A stretch of DNA of 64,000 bases, taken from Mycobacterium terramassiliense. GTDB taxonomy: Bacteria; Actinomycetota; Actinomycetes; Mycobacteriales; Mycobacteriaceae. The number at the start of each line of letters is the position of its first letter. Position 1 is the stretch's first letter. The notes beneath the pieces are model-generated. The model saw only the letters and a list, made by a program, of their open reading frames with translations, ran no database searches and was not told the origin of the DNA. The DNA lies in NCBI RefSeq assembly GCF_900157385.1, contig NZ_LT717701.1:1399772-1463771 (forward strand), given 5' to 3'. Of the stretch, positions 7,191 to 15,780 are shown one piece after another. A program made the position numbers and the translations under genes.

Positions 7191-8851
7191 GCGTCCGCCC
7201 GCAGCAACAGGACTCCGCTGGGGGTGAGGCCGCCGCTGCTGACCACGCCGACGCGCGCATCGGTGACCTGCCGATCGCCGGCATCCCCGCGCAGCTGGCT
7301 GACCGCCTCGTGCAGCAGGCCCATGCCGTGGGTGCGGCCGTGCGACAGCTGGCCGCCGTGCGTGTTGAGCGGCAGCAGGCCGTCGCGGGCGATGTTCTTG
7401 CCGCCGTCGAGAAACTCCTTGGCCTCGCCGATGCCGCAGAACCCCAGCGCCTCGATCCAGGACAGGCAGTTCATGGTGAAGCCGTCGTAGAGTTCGGCGA
7501 CGTCGACGTCGGTGGGGCGCAGCGACGTGCGGGTCCACACGTGCGCGGCCTGGCCGAGCACCTGCGGCTCGTGGGTGAGAGTGCTTTGGTCCCAGTCGAT
7601 TCGCTCGATGATCTGCGTGCCCACCGCCTCGACCAACACGGGCGGCTTGGCCAAGTCGCGCGCCGCGTCGACGGCGGAGACGATGACGGCGATCGCGCCG
7701 TCGCAGGGGACGTCGCAGTCATAGAGGCCGAACGGTGTGGTGATGGGCCGCGCGTTGAGGTAGTCGTCCATCGTCATCGGGGTCCGATAGACCGCGGTCG
7801 GATTGAGCTCGGCGTTGGCGCGCTGGTTCAGGGCGATCCAGCCGAGCGTTTCTTTCGTGGTGCCGTACCGGTGGAAGTGCCGCTGCGCGTTCATCGCCAG
7901 CGTGTGTGCGGCCGAGGTCGCGCCGAACGGGTAGGTCCAGCCAGGGGCGCGGCCCCCCGATAAATGGGACGGCGTGATCTTGCCCTGCTTCATCAGCTCG
8001 TTGTGGGTGGCTTCCCACAGCGTCCGGAAGCACAGCACGTGCCGGGCCAGGCCCGCGGCCACGGCCAGCATGGCGGCGATCACCGAACCGCCTGGACCGA
8101 AGGTCTCCATGGCACCGTTGTGCCAGGTCGGGCGGATTCCCAGCGCCGCCTCCAGGGCGGTCACCCCGCCCTCGCCGAAGCCGCCGACGTTTATCGCCCC
8201 CGGGTAGGTGGACAGCCCGTCGATGTCGGCGAGCGCCAGCCCGGCGTCGGCGATGGCCGCCTCGCAGGCCTGGACCGTCAGCGACAGCGGCGGCTCCATC
8301 AGCCGCCGCCCGATCGGTGACATGCCGATCCCCGTGAGCGCCACCTTGTCTTCGAACTTCTCCGGCGTCAGCATGGGGCGGACGTGCTCCCCGAAGCGCT
8401 CGGGCTCGATCTCGTCGGTGGGCAGCCGGCCGGGCGCGGTGTCCGGCAGGGGCCGGAACAACGGCAGCCAGACGTCCTCGATCTGCTCGAAGACGACCTC
8501 CACCTGCTGACCAAGCTCGAGCCGATCCGCCTCGCATTCAACGATGTTGGTGGTCAGCCGGACGCGCGGGTCTTCCGCGATCGCGACCTGGGCCACCACG
8601 TACGGCGCCGGCAGCCCGGGCAGGCTGAACCGGTGGTTCACCGTGAACCCGGCCAGCGTCGCCTTGCCGGAGACGGCCCGCACGCCGATGTCCCGCGAGC
8701 GGCAATACCGGCACACCGGCGCCGGCGGGTGGATCAGCGATTCGCAGGCCTTGCATTCCTGAAACCGCAGCGTGCCGTCGGCTCCCGAGGTCCAGAAGAA
8801 TTCGTTGTCCAGTGTGAGCAGGGGCAGCGGTCGTCCGGGTGCTGCTGACAC
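7187..8851 (-). CDS. DUF35 (zinc-ribbon/OB) - thiolase fusion, probable acyl-CoA aldolase
   Basis: 554 residues in two parts. Residues 1-about 140 are a DUF35 acyl-CoA-binding domain: a zinc ribbon with Cys pairs CKAC and CRYC, then an OB fold (GKATLAGFTVNHRF). From about 165 (VALTGIGMSPIGRR) to the end is a thiolase of the SCP-x/Ltp2 type, with YDCDVPCDGA and the terminal THGGQLSHGRTHGMG loop. The usual N-terminal thiolase Cys is not where expected (around NGAMETFGPGGSVIA), which fits the non-thiolytic aldolases. In steroid side-chain breakdown Ltp2 works with a separate DUF35 protein; here both are one chain. First gene of the operon ending at 4662. Confidence 0.88.
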   Translation of the reverse strand: MSAAPGRPLPLLTLDNEFFWTSGADGTLRFQECKACESLIHPPAPVCRYCRSRDIGVRAVSGKATLAGFTVNHRFSLPGLPAPYVVAQVAIAEDPRVRLTTNIVECEADRLELGQQVEVVFEQIEDVWLPLFRPLPDTAPGRLPTDEIEPERFGEHVRPMLTPEKFEDKVALTGIGMSPIGRRLMEPPLSLTVQACEAAIADAGLALADIDGLSTYPGAINVGGFGEGGVTALEAALGIRPTWHNGAMETFGPGGSVIAAMLAVAAGLARHVLCFRTLWEATHNELMKQGKITPSHLSGGRAPGWTYPFGATSAAHTLAMNAQRHFHRYGTTKETLGWIALNQRANAELNPTAVYRTPMTMDDYLNARPITTPFGLYDCDVPCDGAIAVIVSAVDAARDLAKPPVLVEAVGTQIIERIDWDQSTLTHEPQVLGQAAHVWTRTSLRPTDVDVAELYDGFTMNCLSWIEALGFCGIGEAKEFLDGGKNIARDGLLPLNTHGGQLSHGRTHGMGLLHEAVSQLRGDAGDRQVTDARVGVVSSGGLTPSGVLLLRADA

Positions 8852-8919
8852 GTCACCTCCGGAAGTCGGCCGCTCGTCCGAAAGGCCCGAAAACTAGGGT
8901 AGGCCGGTTATACAAATCG

Positions 8920-8934
8920 GAGAATTACGTTATC
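8920..8934. promoter_or_regulatory. GAGAATnnnATTCTC-type site before the DUF35-thiolase operon
   Basis: GAGAATTACGTTATC has a perfect left half and two differences in the right half. It lies 68 bp upstream of the minus-strand start at 8851, in an AT-richer stretch with TTATAC nearby. Supported by the same motif in other promoters of the window. Confidence 0.45.
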
Positions 8935-8983
8935 ACTTCCCGGCGCGCACGAGCCAGGCCGCACGGATCGCAGCGCGGCCGGG

Positions 8984-9280
8984 TCACCGGGTAAATCCCC
9001 ACTCCGCCTCGTTCTCTTCGGTCTTGAGGTGATCGGCGGGATCCTCGGCGTCGGTGAGCGGCAGCTGGGGGGCGGCGGATATGCGCTCACCGATCTCGGC
9101 GATGGCGTGCACCGGGCAATCCATCAGCGCCCGCATGACCGCGTCGCGGTCCGACTCCGCCACCGTGCCGTCTCCGATGAGGGACGCGTACCCCCAGTCG
9201 TCCAGCGAGAAGTATCCGGGCGCGTACTTGGCGCAGATGCCGAAGCCGTCGCACACGGTGCGGTCGAGCCGGATTCTCAC
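8984..9280 (-). CDS. Ferredoxin with C-terminal extension
   Basis: 98 residues. The first 65 are a P450-type ferredoxin (CDGFGICAKYAPGYF, later DCPVHAI). About 30 extra acidic residues follow (DAEDPADHLKTEENEAEW), absent from the other three ferredoxins here. GTG at 9280 overlaps the stop of the NuoF-like gene, so the two are coupled. The likely route is NADH to NuoF-like flavoprotein to this ferredoxin to a P450 or other oxygenase. The tail may be a docking surface. Confidence 0.82.
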   Translation of the reverse strand: MRIRLDRTVCDGFGICAKYAPGYFSLDDWGYASLIGDGTVAESDRDAVMRALMDCPVHAIAEIGERISAAPQLPLTDAEDPADHLKTEENEAEWGFTR

Positions 9281-10572
9281 GCTTGCCTCACCGCCTCCGC
9301 CTCGTAGGGACGGCCGGCACGGAACGCGCCGTGGGCGCAGTCGGGGCAGGTGCCGCCGAGGTGCGCGCCGACTTCGTCCGGGAACTGATCGAGCAGGCTG
9401 GCGGCCACGTTGGTGGCGGCGTCCAGCGTCGCGCACGCGCCGCGTCCCCGCAGCAGCACCGACCAGCGGCGCAATCGCTCGACGTCTTCGGCCGTCGCGG
9501 CGCCGTCGCGGAGCGCACCCGCGGCGGCGGCCATCGCCGCCGTTCCGTTGAAGCATGACCCGCATTGGCCCGCGTTTTCGCGGTCGAAGTACGCAAGCAC
9601 CGATGCCGCGACCGCGACGGGGCACTCGTCGGTGATCACCGAGATCGCGCCGCAGCCCAGACCGCTGCCGAGCCGCCGCATCGTCTCGTGGTCCAAGGTC
9701 GTCTCCAGCACCGAGCGGTTGAGCAGGCCGGCGAAATAGCCGCCCATCAGGGCTCCGCGCACTTGGTCGGGCGAAACCGCGTGCAGTGCAAGCAGTTCGG
9801 TAAACGGCAGGCCGTGCGGAAGCTCGTAGAGCACCGGCGGCCGGCCGGCCCCGGTGATGGTGGCCAGGAAGGTCCCCGGCGACAGCGAGGTGCCTAGGGC
9901 GCGGAACGCCGCCGAACCGTGGCACTGCAGGTAGGGCAGGTTGGCCAAGGTTTCGACGTTGCTCACCAGCGTGGGCCGCTCGTCGACGCCCGCCTCGAAT
10001 GGGCGCGGCGGCTTGTCCGTCGGCTTCGCCGGGCCTCCGTTGATCGCACGGACCGCGGCCGTCTCCTCCCCGGCCACGTATCCGGGCTGCACCGTCGACA
10101 TGCGGACGTCGACGCCCCCGAAAGCGTCCGGCTCGAGCTCGCCGAGCGCGGTTTCGACGCTGTGCGCCGACTCCGGATCGGACACATAGACGTAGACGCG
10201 GTGCGCGCCCACGATGGCGGCGGCCAACCGCAGCCCATCCAGGACCAGGTGCGGGCGGTTGCGCAGCAGCCATCGGTCCTTGATCGAAGCCGGTTCTCCC
10301 TCTTCGCCATTCGCGACGACGACGGTGCCACCCGCAATGCGCCCGTTATCGCGCACCGCGCGCAGCTTCACCGCCAACGGGAAGGCGGCACCGCCGCGGC
10401 CGACCAGCCCGCTGGATTCGACCTCGCCCAGCAACTCGCCGGCGTCGGTGAGCGGGCGGTATCCGCCCAGGCGCCGATACGCCGCGAGGTCCTCGCGCCG
10501 TTCGGCCAGTAGCCGCGGTTCGAGCCCGGGCGGCGCGGCGGTGGCGATGGTGGTGGATTGGGTGGTGTTCAC
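9277..10572 (-). CDS. NuoF-like NADH:ferredoxin oxidoreductase
   Basis: 431-residue homologue of the 51-kDa flavoprotein subunit of complex I, present without any other nuo gene. It has the NADH/FMN loop GRGGAAFPLAVKLRAV, the NGEEGEPAS segment, the SNVETLANLP segment, and an iron-sulfur motif GQCGSCFNGT followed by a further Cys in GRGACATL. Standalone proteins of this kind can pass NADH electrons through FMN and a [4Fe-4S] cluster to a ferredoxin, and the overlapping ferredoxin gene supports that. This would supply reductase function to the P450-ferredoxin pairs, none of which has its own reductase. The upstream gene is divergent with a 36-bp gap. Confidence 0.85.
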   Translation of the reverse strand: MNTTQSTTIATAAPPGLEPRLLAERREDLAAYRRLGGYRPLTDAGELLGEVESSGLVGRGGAAFPLAVKLRAVRDNGRIAGGTVVVANGEEGEPASIKDRWLLRNRPHLVLDGLRLAAAIVGAHRVYVYVSDPESAHSVETALGELEPDAFGGVDVRMSTVQPGYVAGEETAAVRAINGGPAKPTDKPPRPFEAGVDERPTLVSNVETLANLPYLQCHGSAAFRALGTSLSPGTFLATITGAGRPPVLYELPHGLPFTELLALHAVSPDQVRGALMGGYFAGLLNRSVLETTLDHETMRRLGSGLGCGAISVITDECPVAVAASVLAYFDRENAGQCGSCFNGTAAMAAAAGALRDGAATAEDVERLRRWSVLLRGRGACATLDAATNVAASLLDQFPDEVGAHLGGTCPDCAHGAFRAGRPYEAEAVRQA

Positions 10573-10608
10573 GGCTGGCCTGCCATCGTCTTAGTTAGGC
10601 TTGCGCGC

Positions 10609-11082
10609 ATGCGAACTGCGGTGGTGCGCGTCAACGTGGATCCCGAAAGCGCGTTCACCGCCGCGCAGCTACGAGACGGCATGGCTGTGCTCCTCGAGCT
10701 CGCGGGTGAGGTGGGCGCCGACGTGGTCCAGAACGACCTCGCGGCCATGCCCGCGGGCCGCCGCGAGGTCGAACTGCTGATTGCGGCCGAAGACGGCGAC
10801 GCTGCCCGCGACGCCGCAATCGAGTTGTGCACCAACGTGTTCGGCACCAAAGCGGTCCCGGGAGTGGTGACCTTCATCAGCCGGGGAACCGACGATGACG
10901 CGCACGGTGTGTTGTCCGGCTTCGGGCTTACCGGTGAGATTGAGCGGACCCCCGGCGGCGATGGCTTCGATGTCGTCTACGTGACGCTGCGCGAGACGGA
11001 CCTCGAACGCATCCCGGAAAGCCGGGTTCACACGGCTCTGGAGGCCTCGCTGAACTGCGAGGTCCACATTCGTACCGTTTAG
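10609..11082 (+). CDS. Conserved hypothetical protein (157 aa)
   Basis: Unrecognised soluble protein. ATG at 10609 is chosen; the longer frame from 10558 would overlap the start of the divergent NuoF-like gene. It is acidic, with an alternating strand/helix pattern (AVVRVNVDPES, VELLIAAEDGDAARDAA, FDVVYVTLRETDLERIP), which suggests an alpha/beta sandwich. No signal peptide or cofactor motif. It is the only plus-strand gene between 3.2 and 16.2 kb and ends 5 bp before the convergent hydrolase. Confidence 0.65.
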   Translation: MRTAVVRVNVDPESAFTAAQLRDGMAVLLELAGEVGADVVQNDLAAMPAGRREVELLIAAEDGDAARDAAIELCTNVFGTKAVPGVVTFISRGTDDDAHGVLSGFGLTGEIERTPGGDGFDVVYVTLRETDLERIPESRVHTALEASLNCEVHIRTV

Positions 11083-11087
11083 CGCCA

Positions 11088-11954
11088 TTACGATCCCAGG
11101 AACTCGAGGATCGCCGGCGCCGCCTGCACCCACGTGTCGAACATGTTGAAGTGCTGCACCCGGCCCGCCGCGCGGTCCTCGGACGCGCGCTCCCAGGCGT
11201 CCTCCGGCCACGGCGGGTCGATCAGCTTCGATCCCTTGATCAGGCAACTGACCTCGAGCGACGTTCGCTTCGGGTGATCCATGTCGTTCTCGCCGCCGCG
11301 AATGATCAAGGTGGGCACCTTGATCCGGTCGAACATCTCGTCCTCGACGCCCGGAATCGTCTGTCCCGGCTTGGACACGAAGGCGTTGAGCCAGCGCAGC
11401 ATCACCTTGAGGAACTCGTCTTTGTCGAAGTCGAGGAAGCGCTGCTTGTTGTTCGGGTTCTCCTCGATGCGATCGCGCCACTCCTGCACCTTCACCACGC
11501 CGTCCATCCCGGTGCCGCGCACCGCGAGAATGCTGGGGATGATGTAGAAGGAGCCCAGCACGAAAGTGCCGTAGATGCCACCGACGATGTTCCAGACCAC
11601 GAGCTTGGTGACCATGTCGGGGTAGAGCATCGTGGTCAGCATGGAATCCCTTGCGCCGCCGGAGCCGCCGGCGAGAATGCAGCGCTCGAAGCCCAGCCCG
11701 GTGACCAGCTTGTGCAGCGTCTCGGCCCGCATGTGCGACTCGCTCTGGCCGTAGAACTGCACGTCGGAGGCGCCGCAGTTGGGCCGGTCCCACAGCAGCA
11801 CCCGGTAGCCGCCCGCGGCGAGCGCGTCGCCGAGCGGACGCAGGCCCTCGATCTCCTTGCTGAACCGGCCGCCCGGCGTGAGGGCGATGAGATCGCCCGA
11901 GTCGCCCAGGATTTCGTAGACGACGTTTCCCCCGTTGATCTCGATTGAAGGCAC
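11088..11954 (-). CDS. Alpha/beta hydrolase
   Basis: 288 residues. Oxyanion region LTPGGRFSKE, turn DRPNCGASD, nucleophile elbow AGGSGGARD (Ser in GGSGG), and LIIRGGENDMDHP before the acid. The expected late catalytic His may be in RVQHFNMFD. Cytoplasmic. It is the last gene of the minus-strand run amidohydrolase-amidohydrolase-Rieske-hydrolase (14660 to 11088), 15 bp after the Rieske gene. The pairing with a Rieske ferredoxin and amidohydrolases suggests a ring-cleavage or hydrolytic step after oxygenation. Confidence 0.83.
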   Translation of the reverse strand: MPSIEINGGNVVYEILGDSGDLIALTPGGRFSKEIEGLRPLGDALAAGGYRVLLWDRPNCGASDVQFYGQSESHMRAETLHKLVTGLGFERCILAGGSGGARDSMLTTMLYPDMVTKLVVWNIVGGIYGTFVLGSFYIIPSILAVRGTGMDGVVKVQEWRDRIEENPNNKQRFLDFDKDEFLKVMLRWLNAFVSKPGQTIPGVEDEMFDRIKVPTLIIRGGENDMDHPKRTSLEVSCLIKGSKLIDPPWPEDAWERASEDRAAGRVQHFNMFDTWVQAAPAILEFLGS

Positions 11955-11969
11955 CCGATTCTCCTGTAT

Positions 11970-12383
11970 TTAGGCCTGCACCAGAACGTCGTTGCCGACG
12001 ACGCGCACCGGATAGGTGCGGATGCTCCATTCGGGCTTTACCGCGGTCGTACCCGTCGCCAGCTCGAAACCCCATTGGTGCCAAGGGCAATAGATGAACT
12101 CGAGGTCACGCACCATGACCGAGTCGCCCGGCGCGGTTTCGTCGACGATCGTGCGCCCGCGAGCGCGCCCCGAACACAGCGGACCGCCCTGGTGTGGGCA
12201 GTAATTGGCGATGGCATAAAAGCTGCCGTTGACGTTGTAGACGCCGACGCCGTGCCGCCCGATCGGTACGAGTTTGTGTGTGCCCGGTGGGATTTCGTCC
12301 ACGGTGGCAACGACGTGCTCGCGACCCTGGGCGAGACGCGGCTCGGGGCACCGCGCGGTTGCCCCTTCCTTTTCAGACGTCAA
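11970..12383 (-). CDS. Rieske [2Fe-2S] ferredoxin
   Basis: 137 residues with both Rieske ligand pairs: Cys62-Pro-His64 in NYCPHQGGPLC and Cys99-x-x-His102 in YCPWHQWGF. No catalytic mononuclear-iron domain follows, so this is a carrier, not an oxygenase alpha subunit, and no partner oxygenase is seen nearby. Start TTG at 12383 follows the amidohydrolase stop by 1 bp, with no clear ribosome-binding site, so coupling to the upstream gene is likely. It could serve an oxygenase elsewhere in the genome or one of the oxidoreductases here. Confidence 0.85.
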   Translation of the reverse strand: MTSEKEGATARCPEPRLAQGREHVVATVDEIPPGTHKLVPIGRHGVGVYNVNGSFYAIANYCPHQGGPLCSGRARGRTIVDETAPGDSVMVRDLEFIYCPWHQWGFELATGTTAVKPEWSIRTYPVRVVGNDVLVQA

Positions 12384-12384
12384 T

Positions 12385-13530
12385 TCAGAGCACCCTGGTC
12401 TGACCCTCGAGGACCGGAACGGTCTCGGGCAGGTGATAGGTCGCGATGCCGTTCTTGTACATCACCGCGTCGCGGGCGGCCTTCGGAAGGTGCTTGACCA
12501 GCCAGCGCGGGTCATCGAACGTCCAGTGCGGGTAGTCCGAGGAGAACAGCAGGATCTTCTCGCATTCCATCCATTCCAGCGCGCGGGTCAGCTCCGTCTT
12601 GTCCTCGGGATAGTCCAGCGGCTGGGTGGTGAACTTGATGTGGTCCTTGACGTACTCCGACGGCTTGCGCTTGATGTCGACCCACGACTTGCGCGATTGA
12701 TAGATCGCATCCATGCGCCACATCAGTGGCAGGATCCAGCTGAATGCGTGCTCGACGAACACGATCCGCAGCGTGGGGAAGCGGTCGAAGACGCCGTCGA
12801 AGATCAGGCTCATCACCTGATTGGCGGCCAGCAGCGAGTAGGTCACCATGAAGTCGTGGTTGTAGCTGGGGAATCCCACGGGCGGGATCGGCAGCTCGTC
12901 GAATTGGCTGCGCGACAGGTGGCAGCTGACCGTGATGTCGTGCTTGGTCGCGGCGGCCCAGATCGGGTCGTACTTGGGATGGCCCCAGGACGGCTTCGGC
13001 TCGGCCTTGATCAGGATCTGCGCCATGAAGGGGTGTCCGGCCCAGCGCTCGATTTCGCGCACGGCCGCCTCCGGCTCCTCGATGGCGAGGCAAATCGAAC
13101 CGCGCCACCGCTCGTGCCAGTTGTTGTGGCTGTCGAGCCAGTGATTGGCCTGCCAGTCGTTCAGCGCGTACGACATCGCGTGCTGCGCTTCGGGCAGTCG
13201 GGCCGGGTAGGCGGCGGGTTCCAGGATCGCGATGTCGGAGCCGGCCTCCATGATCAGCTGGCGGAACGCCATATCCGGGTCGCTGCAGGGGAACTCGCCG
13301 TTGGACGGGAACGAATCCACCCGCATCGCGTAGCTGTGCGCGTAGTCCGGGGCGTCGTAGTAGATCAACTCGCCCACATGGCGGTTGAGGAAGTACTTGC
13401 TGCGCCAGGGCTCGGGGATGTAGGGGACGAGCTCGCCGCGCTTGGGCGCCGGGTGAACATCCGAGTCGACGCACCGGACGGCGATGCGCTCGGCAGCGGG
13501 AACCCGCTCCTGCGAATGGGTCAACGTCAT
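12385..13530 (-). CDS. Amidohydrolase 2 family protein (PF04909-type)
   Basis: 381-residue TIM-barrel metallohydrolase of the amidohydrolase-2/ACMSD group. The metal motif VDSDVH (DxDxH) is near residue 22, a barrel His is in TVSCHLSRS, and the late Asp is in FSSDYPHWTFDDP, so the metal site looks complete. ATG at 13530 has GAGGAG just upstream; the frame runs further back but without a ribosome-binding site. The family carries out decarboxylations and hydrolyses in aromatic and terpenoid breakdown. Second gene of the run starting at 14660. Confidence 0.86.
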   Translation of the reverse strand: MTLTHSQERVPAAERIAVRCVDSDVHPAPKRGELVPYIPEPWRSKYFLNRHVGELIYYDAPDYAHSYAMRVDSFPSNGEFPCSDPDMAFRQLIMEAGSDIAILEPAAYPARLPEAQHAMSYALNDWQANHWLDSHNNWHERWRGSICLAIEEPEAAVREIERWAGHPFMAQILIKAEPKPSWGHPKYDPIWAAATKHDITVSCHLSRSQFDELPIPPVGFPSYNHDFMVTYSLLAANQVMSLIFDGVFDRFPTLRIVFVEHAFSWILPLMWRMDAIYQSRKSWVDIKRKPSEYVKDHIKFTTQPLDYPEDKTELTRALEWMECEKILLFSSDYPHWTFDDPRWLVKHLPKAARDAVMYKNGIATYHLPETVPVLEGQTRVL

Positions 13531-13559
13531 CTGAATCTCCTCAGTCTGCCGTGTTAGCT

Positions 13560-14660
13560 CTACTGTGCGCCCACTCCGGCGGGGATGTCTATGCCGTACA
13601 GGCGCGCCGCATTGCGCCAGCACACTTTGTCGCGCTGCTCGGCCGACAGCGCCGTGGGCAGCTTCGTGGCGTCACCGAACTGCCAATGCGGGTAGCTGGA
13701 GCCGAACATCACCATGTCTTCCTTGCCGGTGAAGCCGAACCATTCGCCGGCGAACTCGACGTCACCGGGGCCGTCCAGGCTGCCCTGCACGAAATAGACG
13801 TGGCCGGGCAGGTAATCGCTCGGGATGCGCGGCGCCCACGGCGTCTGTTCGAGATGCGGCCGGCCGAAGGTGTCCATCCGCCAGATGAACGGCGTCACGA
13901 AGTCCGCCGCACCGTCGGCCCAGACGAATTTGAGGCCGGCGAAGCGCTCGAAGACGCCCTCGGCGATCATGTTCATCAGGTGATAGATGTAGTTCAGCGC
14001 CATGAAGCTGACGTACTGCTCGTAGGTGCGGGTGTTCCCGGACGGCGTCGGCGGAAACATGATCCCGTTGCCCACCTCGATGTGCGCGGCCACTGGCAGG
14101 CCCGCGTCGGCCGCGGCCTCCCACAGCGGCCAGAACTGCGGCTTGCCGTAGACCTCGCGCGACTGCAGCGGCACACCGATCTGAACCACGCGCGGATGCC
14201 CGCGCCATTTCTCGATCTCCCGCAGCGCCCCGGCGATGTCGTCGGGATTGACCCGGATGGTGCCGCGGAACCGCTCGCCGAACTCGCCGGAGTCCAGCCA
14301 GTTCGACACCATCATCTCGTTGTGTGCGGCGTGCAGCGCGCTGCCCAGGTGCCGGTCCGGCATGATCCCGCGTCCCATCGGATGCAGGACCGCCACGTCG
14401 ACGCCACGCTTCGAAAAAAGTTCGTGGGCAACGAATTCGGGATCCGAACCGGGGTACTGGCCGTCCGGGCCTTCGGTGTTGGGCGCGTACTCGCCGCCCG
14501 GGGCGCCGTACCAGTCCATCTCGTAGTCGGGGAAGCCGCGGCTCTTGAACGGCTCGCGCAGCGTCTTCCGCAGGGCCCGGTTGGACGGGAAGAAGATGTG
14601 CACGCTCGCGTCGATCAGCGGTGTGCGGGTGCCATCAGGGTGTTCGATCACGTAAGCCAT
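13560..14660 (-). CDS. Amidohydrolase 2 family protein with altered metal ligands
   Basis: 366 residues, clearly related to the 12385-13530 neighbour and to 47153-48343. The N-terminal motif reads IDASVH instead of DxDxH, and the late Asp (SSDYPH in the neighbour, GSDWPH at 47153) is Ser in FGSSYPHWQFG. The barrel His (VAAHIEVGNG) remains. It may bind metal differently, use another mechanism, or act as a partner subunit of the neighbour. First gene of the operon; candidate operator sites lie 57 and 167 bp upstream. Confidence 0.84.
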   Translation of the reverse strand: MAYVIEHPDGTRTPLIDASVHIFFPSNRALRKTLREPFKSRGFPDYEMDWYGAPGGEYAPNTEGPDGQYPGSDPEFVAHELFSKRGVDVAVLHPMGRGIMPDRHLGSALHAAHNEMMVSNWLDSGEFGERFRGTIRVNPDDIAGALREIEKWRGHPRVVQIGVPLQSREVYGKPQFWPLWEAAADAGLPVAAHIEVGNGIMFPPTPSGNTRTYEQYVSFMALNYIYHLMNMIAEGVFERFAGLKFVWADGAADFVTPFIWRMDTFGRPHLEQTPWAPRIPSDYLPGHVYFVQGSLDGPGDVEFAGEWFGFTGKEDMVMFGSSYPHWQFGDATKLPTALSAEQRDKVCWRNAARLYGIDIPAGVGAQ

Positions 14661-14826
14661 CCTTCGGCTCGGTCAGCCAAAGCGAGCCCAGGCGGGTCAT
14701 ATGATAGATAATCTAACATTCTCTTCGACGGTCAATCAACGGGTTTCCGGTAAGCGTTTCGTTTAGTCATCTTCCCTGCTAGCAGGGATTTCCTGGCCGC
14801 GGTCGCAAGTATCGTTCTTGAAACTG

Positions 14827-14841
14827 GATAATACCATTCTC
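14827..14841. promoter_or_regulatory. GAGAATnnnATTCTC-type site before the amidohydrolase-Rieske operon
   Basis: GATAATACCATTCTC has one mismatch to the consensus. It lies 167 bp upstream of the minus-strand start at 14660. A second ATTCTC half-site sits at 14718-14723, paired with GATAAT at 14707-14712 at a 5-bp instead of 3-bp gap. The region 14661-14877 contains nothing else that I recognise. Confidence 0.5.
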
Positions 14842-14877
14842 GCGTCCTGGCGCGGGCCCCGTGAACGGATCGACGGG

Positions 14878-15771
14878 CTAGCCGGGGCGCCGGGCCACCC
14901 GCACGCCGGCCGCCCTTTCCAACGGCTTGATGACCGTCGTGAAGTCGGAGTCGGGGCCTTCGTCGCGTGCGCAGGCCTCCCAGAGCCGGCCGATCGTCGT
15001 GGCGATCTGTGCCGGTACGCCCAGCGCGTGCGCCTCCTCGAGGTAGAGCCGCACATCCTTGACCATCAGCCCGGTGGCAAAGCCGTAATCGAAGGTCCGC
15101 GGGAGGATCGCCCGCGGGAACTTGTCGCGGCTGGCGCTCGTCCCGCCCGACCCCGCGTTGAGCACGTCGATCATGACCTCGGGGTCCAGGCCGGCCTTGA
15201 CGCCCATCACGACGACCTCCGCCGTGGCGGCCAAGACGTTGGCCGCCAGCATGTTGTTGGCGAGCTTCATCGTCTGAGCCGAGCCGGGCCTGTCACCGAC
15301 GTAGAACGGCTTGCCGAGCGTTTCGAGTGCCGTTCGTATGACGTCGAATTCGTCGCGGGGTCCGGACACCATGAGGGCCAGCGATCCGTTCTGGGCCCCG
15401 CCGACGCCGCCGCTGACCGGGCTGTCGATCGCCGCGATGCCGCGCCTGCCCAGCAGGCCGTGGATCTGGGTGGCCGTGCGGCTCCCGACGGTCGACAGGT
15501 CGACATAGCGCTTGACCCGCGAGCCCTCGATGACGCCGCCGGCGCCCGTCGCCACCTGGAGCGACGCGGCCGGTGACGGGAGGCTGGCCAGCACGGTGTC
15601 GGCGCGATCGGCCACGTCCTTCGCCGAGCGGGCGGCGCGGGCCCCGAGCGCCACGATCCGATCGAGCGCGTCGCCGCGCGTGTCGAACGCGACGACGTCG
15701 TGGTTGTCCCGAACGAGGCGAACTGCCATGGGAAAGCCCATGTTTCCCAAGCCGATGAACCCGATCTGCAT
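14878..15771 (-). CDS. NAD(P)-dependent beta-hydroxyacid dehydrogenase (3-hydroxyisobutyrate dehydrogenase family), copy 3
   Basis: 297 residues; third member of this family in the window. Rossmann motif GFIGLGNMGFPMAVR, substrate motif DSPVSGGVGG, and catalytic Lys in GSAQTMKLANN are present. Closer to typical 3-hydroxyisobutyrate dehydrogenases in its DKFPRAILPRTFDYGFATGL region than copies 1 and 2. It is 9 bp downstream of the CMD-type gene in the same direction, forming a two-gene unit divergent from the nitroreductase. Confidence 0.86.
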   Translation of the reverse strand: MQIGFIGLGNMGFPMAVRLVRDNHDVVAFDTRGDALDRIVALGARAARSAKDVADRADTVLASLPSPAASLQVATGAGGVIEGSRVKRYVDLSTVGSRTATQIHGLLGRRGIAAIDSPVSGGVGGAQNGSLALMVSGPRDEFDVIRTALETLGKPFYVGDRPGSAQTMKLANNMLAANVLAATAEVVVMGVKAGLDPEVMIDVLNAGSGGTSASRDKFPRAILPRTFDYGFATGLMVKDVRLYLEEAHALGVPAQIATTIGRLWEACARDEGPDSDFTTVIKPLERAAGVRVARRPG

Positions 15772-15780
15772 CGCGGGACC

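Noticed and set aside
6294-7538. 414-residue version of the alpha/beta hydrolase
   Set aside because: The extension lies over the end of the DUF35-thiolase gene. ATG 7190 overlapping its stop is the natural start.
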